In this document: positions 1-11,500 of the stretch, in pieces
How positions within the stretch are numbered: the stretch's first letter is position 1
Layout of the letters: every line of letters begins with the position of its first letter
Origin: Haliclona indistincta
Lineage: Eukaryota > Porifera > Demospongiae > Haplosclerida > Chalinidae
Length of the DNA stretch: 64,000 nt
Direction: 5' to 3'
Assembly: GCA_964017065.1 (NCBI GenBank)
Contig: OZ024783.1
Location: 7,356,391 to 7,420,390 of the forward strand
Program-made: the position numbers and the translations under genes
Notes under the pieces: generated by a model
The model's input: the letters and a program-made list of their open reading frames with translations, nothing else
Database searches by the model: none
What the model was told of the DNA's origin: nothing

Positions 1-1
1 A

Positions 2-1033
2 CCCTCTATCATCACTCCTGTACTTAACCGAACATCACTACCTGAATGTACTAACTATTCTGTTCTAATTGCCCACAACTACAAGTTTGGTCCAGAGTGT
101 GCTGCTAAAGACTCACCCATTATATACACCCAAACTCGACTCCATTTAAAAACAAGAAACACCAACCATACAACAGTTTTAGCTGACTTAACTAACTATA
201 GAACAGATATAGTAGCAGTGATATGTGTAGAATTCATTATACTCATCATTTTGTCAATGGTGCTGGTTTTCATTGGCATTTACTTCAGGAAAAGGCCATC
301 ACTGAATAAGTAAGTTATAAGGTACATTTTGAATTCTGCTTCATTTGTGAATATTAGAGTTAGGCGACAAGCTCTAGCAGAAGTTGATCACAAAAGCTCA
401 GTAGAGGAAGAGGCATACACAATCGTCAATCCACAGGATACAGCTTTGGAAATTGAACAGGATGAAACATATACTGCAGTCAATCCAAAGAGCGAGATTG
501 AGCAGAGTGAAAATTCTGAATACGAATTTGTAGTCAATTCTGTACAGAACATATCTGAGCAAGACAACACCTACACAACTGTACATGATCTTTCGAATGC
601 AGAGTTTGAAGTGGAGCAGAATGAAGAATTATATGCAATTGTACAGAGTACGGAGTCAGAATCAAAGATGGATGAAACCTATGAAACTGTAGTCACTGAC
701 CAACAGAACACAGAGATTGAAATGGAGCAAGATGAAACACACACAGCTGATATCAGTTCCGCAGAAATCACAGAATTTGAAGTGGCGCAGGATGAATCAT
801 ACATGATTGTACAGAACGCAGAGTCAGAATCAAAGACAGATGAAACCTACGAACCTGAAGTCACCGATCAGCAGAGAATAGAAAACGAAATGAAGCAAGA
901 TGAAATTTATGAGGCTATAGTCACTGATCAACTGAACGAGGAGGTCGACGAAACATACACAACTGTAGATACTGAAGCACAAAACACAGAGTTGGATACT
1001 GAGCAGGATGAGACATATGTACGTATCAGTTGA
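2..1033 (+). CDS. Ig-like receptor 1, 3' part, with long YxxV-repeat tail
   Basis: This is the 3' part of a single-pass receptor; its start and most of its Ig-like domain lie left of the window. Exon a (2-309) encodes the end of the Ig-like domain (PSIITPVL, TSLPECTNYSV, GPECAAKDSPI), a juxtamembrane stretch and a transmembrane helix (VICVEFIILIILSMVLVFIG) ending in basic FRKR. A 48-bp intron (310-357, GTAAGT...TTAG) joins in phase to exon b (358-1033), an acidic tail of about 225 residues. The tail repeats D/E-E-x-Y-x-x-V/I motifs about every 15-25 residues, for example EEAYTIV, DETYTAV, DNTYTTV, EELYAIV, DETYETV, DESYMIV, DEIYEAIV and DETYVRI. One repeat has His in place of Tyr (DETHTAD). 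The motifs resemble ITIM/ITAM SH2-docking sites, but Glu at Y-2 departs from the strict ITIM consensus. It is closest to the next gene (1848-3315). Signalling function is inferred. Confidence 0.8.
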
Positions 1034-1175
1034 TACACAGAACAAGAAATAATGCTTTGATCATGAAAATGACGAGAAATTGATCTCGCATACATTATAT
1101 TATAAACTGTGATTGTACATTTTTACTGAGTATTGCATTAAACTGAGTAGAACTTTGTATTGCATCACTTTTTAA

Positions 1176-1181
1176 AATAAA
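1176..1181 (+). promoter_or_regulatory. Poly(A) signal AATAAA for receptor 1
   Basis: A canonical AATAAA lies 143 nt after the stop codon of the receptor at 2-1033, followed by a T/GT-rich stretch. It is a likely polyadenylation signal. Confidence 0.5.
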
Positions 1182-1847
1182 TCACTGACTTGTTCTTTAA
1201 ACCAATGTGGTTTAATCAAAACCATTGCACTTTTCAATTTGTAGCTCATACATAAAGCTTTGCGGAAGTGTTCATCGAGCCAGGCAGCTTGTGAGCCAGG
1301 CAGCTTGTGAGCCAGTTAGCTATAAGATTATCACATCCATGCACATCAAGTATTCTAAAATCAGTGTATGTGACACAAAAAACAACACTGTATGCAACCA
1401 TGCTCTAGCACTTTGTACCTTGCGTAAAACATTCGTACATAGCTAATAGATTTGTTTGATTTTATGCTGCATGCTGAATAAGTAGCTCAATTGGGGTTAC
1501 CGTATGTATGATAACCGTATAGTGACCTCAAGATTCACATGTTAATTGTAACCAATGCTAGCCCACATGCAGGTTAACAGCAACTTCCACCTATTGTATA
1601 AGCTGCAACACCTCATTGTAATCTCTTGTGGGTAAGAATTATAAACCAAGCAGCAACTTTTGTTTTGATAACATACAAAAAAACAATTTTCAATATGTAT
1701 ACACCTAGTACTTAAAATATAATATACAAGCAACTTCTCGTTTTGATAATGTAAAATAAGCAAGTCGTGTATAATGTTATTCAAACTGAACCACCTTCTT
1801 ACTTGAAAAAGGTCTGTATTTGATAGATCTTACCGTAAGTGGAGAAA
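1182..1847. other. Intergenic stretch between receptors 1 and 2
   Basis: No convincing gene is visible. The only structure is a small direct repeat: GAGCCAGGCAGCTTGT occurs twice head to tail at 1277-1308, with a partial third copy. It presumably contains the promoter of the gene starting at 1848, but I see no clear TATA box. Confidence 0.4.
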
Positions 1848-3315
1848 ATGAGCTGGCTAGTGCTGTTGAGTTTTTGTTCAGGACTGTTCATTGGCAATAC
1901 TGTTGCTCAAAGTGAGCTGTTAGATATTGATGCATGTATAAAAGTCCTATTTGAACATTATTCTGTTGTTATAGGTGATTGCTCCAGTGTATCATATGCT
2001 GTTCAACCTCCTACCGAACTGAATTGTAATCCTGTGGGAAAACTTATCTCCTTAGCTTGTGGTATTAAACATAGCGATGTAACATTGAGTAGACTACACA
2101 ATGTGACCTGGTACTGGTCTCGATGTGACCAAGGTGCTGGTGTCAATGGCACAGCAATACTGCCAGGAGACACCAGCGATGATTATTGGGTACTTGTATC
2201 AAAGAATTTAGCTTTTATTCAGCTTATTTTTCAAGTCACTAATTCTACCCAGGGCTACTACTGGTGTGAGATCAGTAGTGCCATGAAAGTGTCTCTGAAA
2301 CCCTCTATCGTCACTCCTGTACTTAAAGCCACATCACTACCTGAATGTACTAACTATTCCGTTCGAATGGCCCACAACTACAAGTTTGGTCCAGAGTGTG
2401 CTTCTGAAGGCTCACGTATCATTTACAGCCGTAGAAAATTTTTTTCAAGCCATTTGAAAAGAAGATCTGTCAATACCACCATATCAGCTTCTGGTGGTTT
2501 AACAAACACTGGTACAGTAGCAATAGTAGTTGTTGGAGAGAGTGTTATACTTAGCATATTGATAATAGTGTTTATATGCATTGGTATCATCTTCAGAAAA
2601 AGACCATCATTATACATGTAAGTTAAAAATTCAAAAGGTTTACAGCTGTACACTCTTTGATTCTTTTTACAGACTTAATATACCACACACACAAGCAGCA
2701 GTCAATCCAAAGGGCACAGAAATTGAAATGGAACAAAATGAAACAGACTTGAAGATGCAGCAGAATGAAGCATACACAACTGTACAGAAAGAAGATTTAG
2801 ACATAGAGCAGGATGAAACATACACAACTGTAGAGACATTGGAACAGAATGAAGAATTCACAACTTTGCTGGTGGTAAAAATGCAGCAGAACGAAGCATA
2901 CACAACTGTACAGAAAGAAGATTTAGACATAGAGCAGGATGAAATGTACACAACTGTAGTGACAATGGAACAGAAAGAAGTATGCACAACTGAGGTGGAA
3001 CTAGAAATGCAGCAGAATGAAGCATACACAGCTGTGGTTAATCTACAGAACACATCAGGGGTTGAAGTGAAGCAGAATAAGGCATACGAAACTGTAGCTA
3101 ATTCACAGAATGAAACAGACCAAGATGAAACATATGCAACTGTAGAAAATCTACAAGTCACAGAGTTGGACGATAAAACATGTGTGGAGGTAGAAATGGA
3201 GCAGAATGAAGCATCAGTTGACACACAGAATGAGAACATGATGAAGACATGTGCTGCACATCGAAAAGAAGATCGTACTAGCAGCACACAAAATGATGAA
3301 GACGACTATATTTAA
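1848..3315 (+). CDS. Ig-like receptor 2 with long tyrosine-motif tail
   Basis: A complete single-pass receptor of 449 aa in three exons (1848-1911, 1975-2617, 2673-3315). The start is ATG 1848, opening a signal peptide (MSWLVLLSFCSGLFIGNTVAQ); an in-frame GTG at 1839 is not credible. Exon 2 holds one Ig-like domain: first Cys region (LNCNPVGKLISLAC), NVTWYWSRC, then GYYWCEIS as the second canonical Cys, with several N-glycosylation sites, then a TM helix and FRKR. Exon 3 is an acidic tail with repeated NEAYTTV/DETYTTV motifs, including an internally duplicated unit (QKEDLDIEQDE). Three repeats have lost the tyrosine (EEFTTL, EVCTTE, DKTCVEV). Intron 1 is 63 bp, a multiple of three and stop-free, so retention would still give a full protein. 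It is paralogous to the genes at 2-1033 and 5359-6356. Confidence 0.85.
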
Positions 3316-3432
3316 AGTTTTATAATGATATACATGTACCCTAGCTGCATAGAATTTAAACGATATAGCGTAACACTTGCATGGTAATAGCTAACTGACT
3401 TTGTTTGTAGACTGATTGAGATTATAATTTTA

Positions 3433-3673
3433 AAGAAAATAAAAAAGATTTCTAACGAAATCAAAAGGATGTAGGGAAAAGAAATCTGCTACTGGTCTAC
3501 AATGTAAACCAACAAGGAACAAGCATGGAATGGTAACACGATTGACTTGCTAACAGACCATAGATTCCTACATCAGTGGCTGCTTTGACTGAATATAGCA
3601 GTTCAGCTAGTTGCTGTTGACTGACACCTGACATGCATTGAATTGAATTCAGCTTAATTGTGACAAAATATTG
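3433..3673 (+). mobile_element. Truncated palindromic element, family A (left arm)
   Basis: It matches the left arm and centre of the palindromes at 4693-5099 and 12521-12918: AGAAAATAAAA, then GATGTAGGG, CTGCTACTGGTC, TGTAAACCAACAAGGAAC, GACTTGCTAACAGACCAT, CTACATCAGTGGCTG and GTGACAAAATATTG. The right arm is missing. Confidence 0.75.
3438..3443 (+). promoter_or_regulatory. AATAAA supplied by a MITE downstream of receptor 2
   Basis: This is the first AATAAA after the stop at 3315 (123 nt downstream). It lies in the first bases of the truncated palindromic element at 3433-3673, so the element may provide the poly(A) signal of this gene. This is inference from position only. Confidence 0.35.
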
Positions 3674-3891
3674 TATGATGTATCAGCAAAATACAAAAAA
3701 TGCTGACATTTGAGAACAAGGTCAATCGTGTCTCACCAAATGACTATCAAAGTCAACAGGTACTAATAGCATACAGTTTATGCACGTTAAAATGTTAGTA
3801 ATGCCATATAACAGCTATTTGACAGTTTTGGGCTTTACACCATTATTAGTACTAGAGCATGAAAAATTGTTATGGCACAACACATTTGGGT
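3674..3891. other. Intergenic, nothing recognised
   Basis: AT-rich sequence without an ORF or repeat that I recognise, between two mobile elements. Confidence 0.3.
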
Positions 3892-5099
3892 ATATTAGGG
3901 AGGCACGGTAGTGCCTCCCTATGTACGGATGGCCAAGAAAACAAAATGGCGGCTACATACAATGTATTAGCATTCAAACGCTGATATTTCGCCTGATTAT
4001 GAATTTTATACGTCCAAAGACACTTGGATCTGCTTTCTGGCGTTGCCCCATCTTACAGCAGCAAGGAGATTGCTCGATATGGTCACTAAAGTGACGAACC
4101 TGGAAACGGCGAAAATCGAGTTTCGTCATCTTCTTCTTTTTTCTTTCTTCAACTCGCCTAACGCCTTTACGCGAGCAGTGCCGAGACCAAAACACCCACG
4201 AACAGTCGTGAAATTGTCCTGGCAGGTGCCTTTTGAACTTAGTTTAAGCGAAACGTCGATATAAATTTGACGAGCTCACGATCACGGACAGTTGACAGCT
4301 AGCTAAGTGTTAGACGCCATTATTGTGATTACGCAATACTCACGTGACCAATCACACGAATTCTAGAAGTAGAGTATCGCCGTATGGAGAGCGCATATTG
4401 GCGTCTGGAGTCTTCGAAGAACAACTCACCGAGTAAGCTCGTGTAGTATCATCGTTCTGCTGCTCGCCAGATAGTATCACAGCCGTTCACCGCAAACTAG
4501 AGTGGGCGGGGCTCGAATGCAGAATGCATGAGCATTTTTAAGAATAATACATTTTGAGCTACAAGTTAAAAAGGTCACATAAAGAAATTATCAACAACAG
4601 CAAACCAAACTAATGGTGCAAACAAAGAAATACATGATCTTGCCGAATTCGAACTGCAACAAAAATTTGAAACTCAAAAAGGACACAAACAAGAAAATAA
4701 AAGGATTTCTAACGAAATCAAAAGGATGTAGGGATGAACGAAATCTGCTACTGGTCCACAATGTAAACCAACGAGGAACTAGCATGGAATGGTAACACGA
4801 TTGACTTGCTAACAGACCATAGATCCCTACATCAGTGGCTGTACATAAGATCAATAAAATTATTTTGTCACAGTCAAGTTGAATACAATTCAATGCACTT
4901 CGGTGTCAGTCAACGGCAACTAGCTGAATTAGCTATAGTCTGCCACAGCAGCCACTGATGTAGGGATCTATGGTCTGTTAGCAAGTCAATCGTGTTACCA
5001 TTCCATGCTAGTTCCTCGTTGGTTTACATTGTGGACCAGTAGCAGATTTCATTCATCCCTACATCCTTTTGATTTCGTTAGAAATCCTTTTATTTTCTT
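3892..5099 (+). mobile_element. Modular element, family B-A, copy 1
   Basis: The left end is a hairpin (GGGAGGCAC/GTGCCTCCC at about 3898-3920), followed by TATGTACGGATGG and an AAAATGGCGGCTAC motif. A body of about 550 bp follows, shared with 7441, 24289 and 39840 (GCGTTGCCCCATCTTACAGC, TTTACGCGAGCAGTGCCGAG, GCATATTGGCGTCTGGAG). Then come a spacer (GTCACATAAAGAAATTATC) and a long palindrome at 4693-5099. Each palindrome arm is bounded by inverted GTAGGGAT words and the centre reads CTACATCAGTGGCTG...CAGCCACTGATGTAGGG. No intact ORF. It is non-autonomous, probably related to the ORF-bearing element at 24289. Confidence 0.8.
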
Positions 5100-5328
5100 T
5101 ACCTACATGTTTAGGGCTTGATGTACACATTCATTCCATATATAGTACATTGTAAATATGAATGCAGTCTTGCTGCAAACAAACAAGCCATATTTTACAC
5201 TGACGTGTAATAACATTGTACATGATAATAATTATCTATGAACAATGACTAAAACAAGAACTATTATACATGATAGTAGCAAGTACATGACGTTCAAATG
5301 ACCATAATATAGCCTAGTGTATATTATC

Positions 5329-5337
5329 TATAAAAGG
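5329..5337 (+). promoter_or_regulatory. TATA box of receptor 3
   Basis: TATAAAAGG lies 22 nt before the start codon at 5359. If used, the 5' UTR would be very short. Confidence 0.45.
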
Positions 5338-5358
5338 ACATGTTATGTCGTGGAGAAA

Positions 5359-6356
5359 ATGAATTGCCTAGTGAAGTTGACTGTCTGGCTTGGACTTCTT
5401 GTTAACAACAGTGCTGCTCAAAGTTAGCATTAACAAAATTATTGATTCTTCATTTGTTACTATAATTATAGCTATAGCTAATTGCTCTCGAGTAGTATAC
5501 ACAGTTCAACCTCCTACAAAACTGAAATGTAATCATGTGGGAAAAATCCTCTCTCTAGTTTGCAACATTAAACATAGCAATCACGGACTACACAATGTGA
5601 CCTGGTACTGGTCTCGGCGTGTCCATGATGCTGGTGTCAATGGTACAGCTATACTGCCTGGAGACAAAAATGACGTTTATGGGATAGAGGGGATTCAACA
5701 CCACTTATACAGTGATCTTCACATCTCAAGTGATCTGCATTTTTTAGTCAATAACTCCACTCTGGGCTACTACTGGTGTGAGATCAGTGGTGATAACGTG
5801 TCTTTTAGACTATCATTGATCACTCCAGTTCTCCAGCCAACCAACACATCACTACCTGAGTGTGTATTCTCTTCTGTATATTATTACACCCAACAGCTCA
5901 AGTCAGAATGTGCTGCTGAGGCCTCACCCACTCACTACACTCACACACAACTCCCTTCATTCTGCGCTTCAGTAAGAACAATAAAAATATTATCATTCAT
6001 TTTCTATTATTTTTGCATTGTGTAGGACCCTACAATGCAACCGCCATCCCATGACATCTGTGTCGCATTGCCAAGTATTATAGTATGTGGCACTTTTATC
6101 ATCACACTGGTGCTTGTGATAGTTATATTGAGTGTTTGCCTGTTTTATAAAAGACGATCAGCAAGGTTTGCCAGAAAATTTTAATTTTAATCAGGTATGT
6201 ACATTTAGCACCAGACTAGAAGCAAGGACTGCAGCTAACCAAACTACTAATCCATCAATACAGAATGAGGCATATTACATAGCAGTTATCCCACAGATGC
6301 AACATTCAAAGAATGAGCTAGCAGATTATGAAAACGTTGATTTAGTAAATCAGTAA
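5359..6356 (+). CDS. Ig-like receptor 3, short tail with two tyrosine motifs
   Basis: A single-pass Ig-like receptor of about 281 aa in four exons: 5359-5422, 5478-5971, 6026-6165, 6209-6356 (total 846 nt). An alternative acceptor at 5472 would add two residues in frame. Exon 1 is the signal peptide (MNCLVKLTVWLGLLVNNSAAQ). Exon 2 is the Ig-like domain with VQPPTKLKCNHVGKILSLVC, NVTWYWSRR and LGYYWCEIS; the Cys usually found in WSRC is Arg here. Exon 3 is the TM helix (FIITLVLVIVILSVCL) plus FYKRR. Exon 4 is a 49-residue tail with NEAYYIAV and LADYENVDLV. The TM exon is of the type shared by the later genes, while exon 1 resembles the 1848 gene, so this copy links the two subgroups. Confidence 0.82.
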
Positions 6357-6717
6357 AAGAACTATAAAAACACAAATTTTTGTACTTTGAAAGTTTGAAT
6401 ACATGTGTTTCAGGGACGTACACTCTTTTAGTGATTTGACCTCCACAGCAACCATTAGTTGACAAAACAAGTTATTATGTTTTCATGACAGACTTAGCAG
6501 GAGTTCAGACCAGTTATCTGATACTTTGCTCTGCACAAAATGATACACTTCTAATTATTGCAAAGACTCTACAATGTGCTCAAAATACACACTAGCTAGT
6601 CTGCTTGTAAGAGGTATACCTTATTATTATGTATACCTCTATATGGTATTATAATTATAAAGAAAATTATCCTTGCATGCTCGTTGTTGTGTACCTGAAT
6701 CAGAAGGACATTTTCTA
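6357..6717. other. Intergenic, nothing recognised
   Basis: AT-rich 3' flank of receptor 3. No ORF or repeat stands out. Confidence 0.3.
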
Positions 6718-6721
6718 TTAA

Positions 6722-7339
6722 GGGGGCGGGTACACCAATTTTTGCCGTTTTGTACAGTTTTTAAAATATGCATAAAACGCTTATTTCTAAAGCTTTGCTA
6801 AAGAACTAAAGTTTTAATGAAATATAACACATCAGTGCATGTTTAGCGCGATTTTGTCCAGGTACAGATTTGTATGTGCGTAGTTATCATACGTTTTTAG
6901 AATATCATGATTTAACGTTTTCTTTCTACAGGAAATGTCTGCAGATGCTGAAATTTCGCCAGTAGCAATAGATTGCCTATGTCCAAAAACGGTTGGATGG
7001 ATTTGGCGTACAGTTGCGCTGAAGCATTTTTGTCGCTATAATAGCTATTATTTTGTTTTACTTACAACTGTTAGTATTCATATAATACAAACTCTGTAAG
7101 ATCGGGCCAAACGGATCCAACCGATTGTGGTACACATACTTATGATGCTGCAGCCAGACCTTTGATAGCTAAAACTGTTGCAAACGAAAGTAAAACGTAA
7201 AATATGTAGCGTGTGTAAAGCTGAGTTAATTTCTGTGGTTTCTACACAGAGGCCGGTTTGCACTGCGTTTACAATAGCGCATTTTTGTGGTGACCACAGG
7301 TTATGAATATTATGCATATTAATTAGCGTACCCGCCACC
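6722..7339. mobile_element. TTAA-flanked MITE (piggyBac-like)
   Basis: The ends are inverted (GGGGGCGGGTAC on the left; GTACCCGCCACC on the right), flanked by TTAA at 6718-6721 and 7340-7343. A TTAA target duplication is the hallmark of piggyBac-type transposons. The termini resemble those of the two elements inside the large palindrome at 31764-36126 (GGTGACGGGTAACAG). No transposase ORF. Confidence 0.7.
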
Positions 7340-7440
7340 TTAACAGTTTCCACCCAAAGCGACGCCACTAACGTTAGGCTATTTATTTAGCGACACCACG
7401 CGCACTCCGGCAGTCTAGCGCTATCTGTGCCAGGAGGTGC

Positions 7441-8412
7441 ATATTAGGGAGGTACGTTAGTGACTCCCTATGTAGGGATGAACGAGAAAACAAGATGGCG
7501 GCTACATACAATGTATTAGCAATCAAACGTAGGGGGCGGGGCCTGGGGACGAGGCTACAATCAAACGCTGATATTTCGCCTGGTGATGAATTTTATACGT
7601 CTACGACACTTAGATCTGCTTTCTGGCGTTGCCCCATCTTACAGCAGCAAGTAGATTGCTCGATATGGTCAATAAAGTGACGAACCTGGAAACGGGGAAA
7701 ATCGAGTTTCGTCATCTTCTTCTTTCTTTCTTCAACTCGCCTAGCGCCTTTACGCGAGCAGTGCCGAGACCAAAACATCCACGAACAGTCGTGAAAACCT
7801 TCTGGCAGTTCCCTTTTGAACTTAGTTTTTAGCGAAACGTCGATATAAATTTGACGAGTTCACGATCACTATCACTATCAGTTGTCAGCTAAGAATTAGA
7901 CGCCATCTTGCGGTTACGCAATACGCACGTGACCAACCACACGAATTCATAGGAGTAGAGTATCGCCGTATGGAGAGCGCATATTGGCGTCTCCATTGGC
8001 GTCACATAAAGAAGTTTTACTAATTACTAACTACAAAACTAATGGTGTAAACAAAAAAATGCATGATCTTGCCGAATTCAAACTGCACCAAAAATCATCG
8101 GTGGCTGATGATCTTATGTGCAGCCACCTACATCAGTGGCTGCACATAAGATCAATATTTTGTCACAGTCAAGTTGAATTCATTTCAATGCACTTCGGTG
8201 TCAGTCAACAGCAACTAGCTGAATTGGTTGTAGTCTGCCACGAAAAGCAGCCACTGATGTAGAGATCTATGGTCTGTTAGCAAGTCAATTGTGTTACCAT
8301 TCCATGCTAGTTCCTTGTTGGTTTACATTGTGGACCAGTAGCAGATTTCCTATATTCTTCTGATTTCATCAGAATCTTTTTTATTTTCTTGTTTGTGTCC
8401 TTTTTGAGTTTC
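7441..8412 (+). mobile_element. Modular element, family B-A, copy 2
   Basis: Same 5' module as at 3892: hairpin, ATGTAGGGATGAACGAG, AAGATGGCGGC at 7492-7502, and the GTTGCCCCATCTTACAGC block. The body is shortened and joins at about 7984 to the spacer CACATAAAGAAG and a partly deleted A palindrome ending at about 8412, with GTAGCAGATTTC and TGTTTGTGTCC at the right end. It carries a 38-bp insertion, a 29-bp solo terminus plus its 9-bp target duplication (see 7529-7557). Confidence 0.75.
7529..7557. mobile_element. 29-bp solo terminus of the 9-bp-TSD family
   Basis: GGGCCTGGGGACGAGGCTA matches the inverted terminus of the elements at 46337, 53346 and 61634. It is flanked by a 9-bp direct repeat CAATCAAAC (7520-7528 and 7558-7566), which is single in the other B modules. 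It is therefore an insertion reduced to almost nothing by internal deletion. Confidence 0.65.
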
Positions 8413-8571
8413 ATGCATGCATGGTCTATAGTACTAATTAATACAATGCATGCATCACGTCCACTTTAGGTCACAAGACACTAAATTGTTTCACACACAT
8501 CTAGCTAGGTAGTAAAACAATAATTAATGCTAGCTACCACGGCAATGGGCAAGTGTCACACAGTCCTAATA
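8413..8571. other. Intergenic, nothing recognised
   Basis: Short AT-rich spacer with ATGCATGC repeats, downstream of the - strand receptor gene. Confidence 0.3.
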
Positions 8572-11500
8572 TTAAATATCAGTGTAATCAGGATCTTGCT
8601 GTTGTTGTAGCTTTCTCTCTGCAGGATGACTGATGTAAGCTGCACATTCAGTCATTTGGATGACATCACCAGCATGGTCACACTGCTGCCCACTAGTAGA
8701 GTATGCCTCATACACACTCATCTTCATAGGCTCACTGCAGACAAAAGTTGTAGTCAAAATATCATAAAATTGGATTGAACTCACTCATATGTGACATCAC
8801 CAGTATGGTCACACTTCTGCTGTTCACTAGGTGTGTGAGTGGAGTATGCTTCACACACACTCATCTTCATAGGCTCACTGCAGACAAAATTTTTAGTCAA
8901 AGTATCATAAAATTGGATTGAACTCACTCATATGTGACATCACCAGTATGGTCACACTTCTGCTGTTCACTAAACAATATAGGTGTGTGAGTGGAGTATG
9001 CCTCACACACACTGCATTAGAGTTGAGCATTACACGTGTACTACTGCACAGATTATACTCACTCATAGGTAACTTCATCAGCATTTTTGCTGTTATTTAA
9101 TGATTTACCTTTCCTATAAAAATAAGAAAAATCAAATTTAGGGATAGTTATTGTACTTTTTATAATTATGCTGCGTAAAAATATTATTATACATAAAATT
9201 GTTAAAAACTAATAGTACCCATAATTATTTGTAGTGCTAGTCTCTCAAATCAAATATCTACTGTTGGGTATACAGATGGTGTGTGTTGGGAATATCAAGG
9301 CTCATCATCAAAAATCTCAACAAATAAATAAAATAAAAACAGTTTACTTCGTGTTGAAATAGAAAACTTATAGTCATGTTATACGGTCATGTGATACTAA
9401 TCTGGTTGAGCAACAGTTGAATAATAGTCCCAACACAAGCAGTATCATACTTTCTGACGGCAAACATCACTAGAACGATGATAGTCAACACTACCAGTAA
9501 TAACATCAGAACACCAACAACACTGCCAGCAACAGCACCTCCTTTCATGTTTACTAAGGAGTGAAGACACAAATAATGCAGCTATAACAACAAGAAACTG
9601 ATGAACTGAGACCTTGCTGTCCTGTTGTAGTAATGTAAACCGGTTCACTGAATTGTCCAGTTCCATTGCTGTTCACAGCTGCAACCATTATACTGTACTC
9701 AGTCAGTGGCTCCAGATATAGAGTGGTTGCATGACCATCCACCATTACAGTCACTCCTTGAGTTTGATTCTGTCCTCTAATGTACTTCACAGCATATCTG
9801 ATTATCTCTCCATTACGATGCTGGCAAGGTACTTCTCCCCATCTCACAATAGTAATGGATGATGATCCATGTACTGAACTAACATTTATCATCTCAGGAG
9901 GAGCACTGGGAACTGAATGTCTCATTATACACAGTGTACTAACAATGTTTGTTAACTCACCTTGGCTTGATGGAGTCCAATATGAGATGCTAACTGCTGA
10001 TGACTGACCTATAGCATTGATAGCTATCACTGATATGTTATAGAGCTGGTCTGGCTGCAGTGAGACCAGGGTAGTTGTTGATGATGAATTGACTATCACA
10101 CTACTACTCTGTGAGCTGTGTTGCTCTGATGGACATGTTATGTTGAAATAGACAACATTATACTGTGATAAATCTGTTTCAATTGGTGGGATCCAAGCTA
10201 TTAAAAATTTAGTAGAAATCTTTGCCACTCCAATACCAGAAACTGGATAAGGAACTGAAACAAATAGTACATTAATAAATTAGGTAAATGTAATACACAC
10301 ACCACTATTTGTTGATGCTGATGATACTAAAGTCAGTACTAGTAATTGCAGCAGTTGAAAAAACAATGTAGGCTCAGAAATTGCAACTGAAAACATCAGT
10401 TGCGTTAAAGCGGATCATTAATATTCTCGCAGCATTGTGCACAACTGACCATCAAACCTCACTAGCACAGCATCAGACAGTAGTGATGGTAGGTCCTTGT
10501 ATGCTAACACTCTGATAGTGTAGAGCTGTCCCTCACTCAGTCCAGTCAGCAGTGAGCTAGTCTGGTACCCTCCTTCCACCAGCTGTGTCATGTCGTAATC
10601 TTCCTCATCATCCATAGAGTAGAGGACGACATATCCATCAGCTCCTCCCACTGGAGGTGACCAGCTCACTGTAATACTGGATAAGGAGACGATAGACTCG
10701 GCCACATCATCGGGAGGACCACTAGGAGCTGCATATTATCATTGTTAGGTTATTTTGGAGCATATAATCCACTAACCATCGATAAATATATCACTTTGAT
10801 AAGATAATGATTCTACTTCTGCTCCACATGAGATGGTTTGTGTGTGATGGTCTCCAGTCACTGTCAGAGTATTGGTATAGTTGTCAGTAGCTGCATCTAC
10901 TAACTGGTGAGATATTGTAGTGGATGTGCTATTCATCACAACAGTGCCATTCTTTCTCCATACAATGTGCTCAGGAATAACATATGCAGCAGAACAGTAC
11001 ACACAATACTGAGCTACTGGATTAGTACGATTTGATAACAGTGGCCAACTGAGGGACTGGATTGCTATAGATAATTACAGTAATCAAGTTTAATAATCAT
11101 ATAACATTATCATGTACCTGGTTTTAATGTCAGTGTAATAATAACACTCTCTGGTCCCAGTAGATCCTCATATGCTCTCACCGTGATATTGTATGTGCTC
11201 CCTGGAACCAGTCCTTCCAGTTTGTACTGTGTGACATTACCAACATCAACTGCTGTAGTGTCAGTGGATTGTGGAGTACTGTACACAACATATCCATCAG
11301 CTTCTGTAGCATTCACTGCTGTCCAGCTGATGGTGGCACTAGTGACATTCATGTGGAGTAGAGTCAGGTCAGTGGGAGTGAAGTTAGGAGCTGAACAAAG
11401 TGAAATAAGTAGATATTTCTATTTATTTTGATTTCTCTCACCTCTGATGTATGTTTGTAAGTCATAATATCCACTGATAGGTTTGTCAACTCTACAAGCC

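Noticed and set aside
1839..1847. Upstream GTG start for receptor 2
   Set aside because: A eukaryotic gene with an ATG nine nt downstream that opens a good signal peptide; paralogs start at the equivalent ATG.
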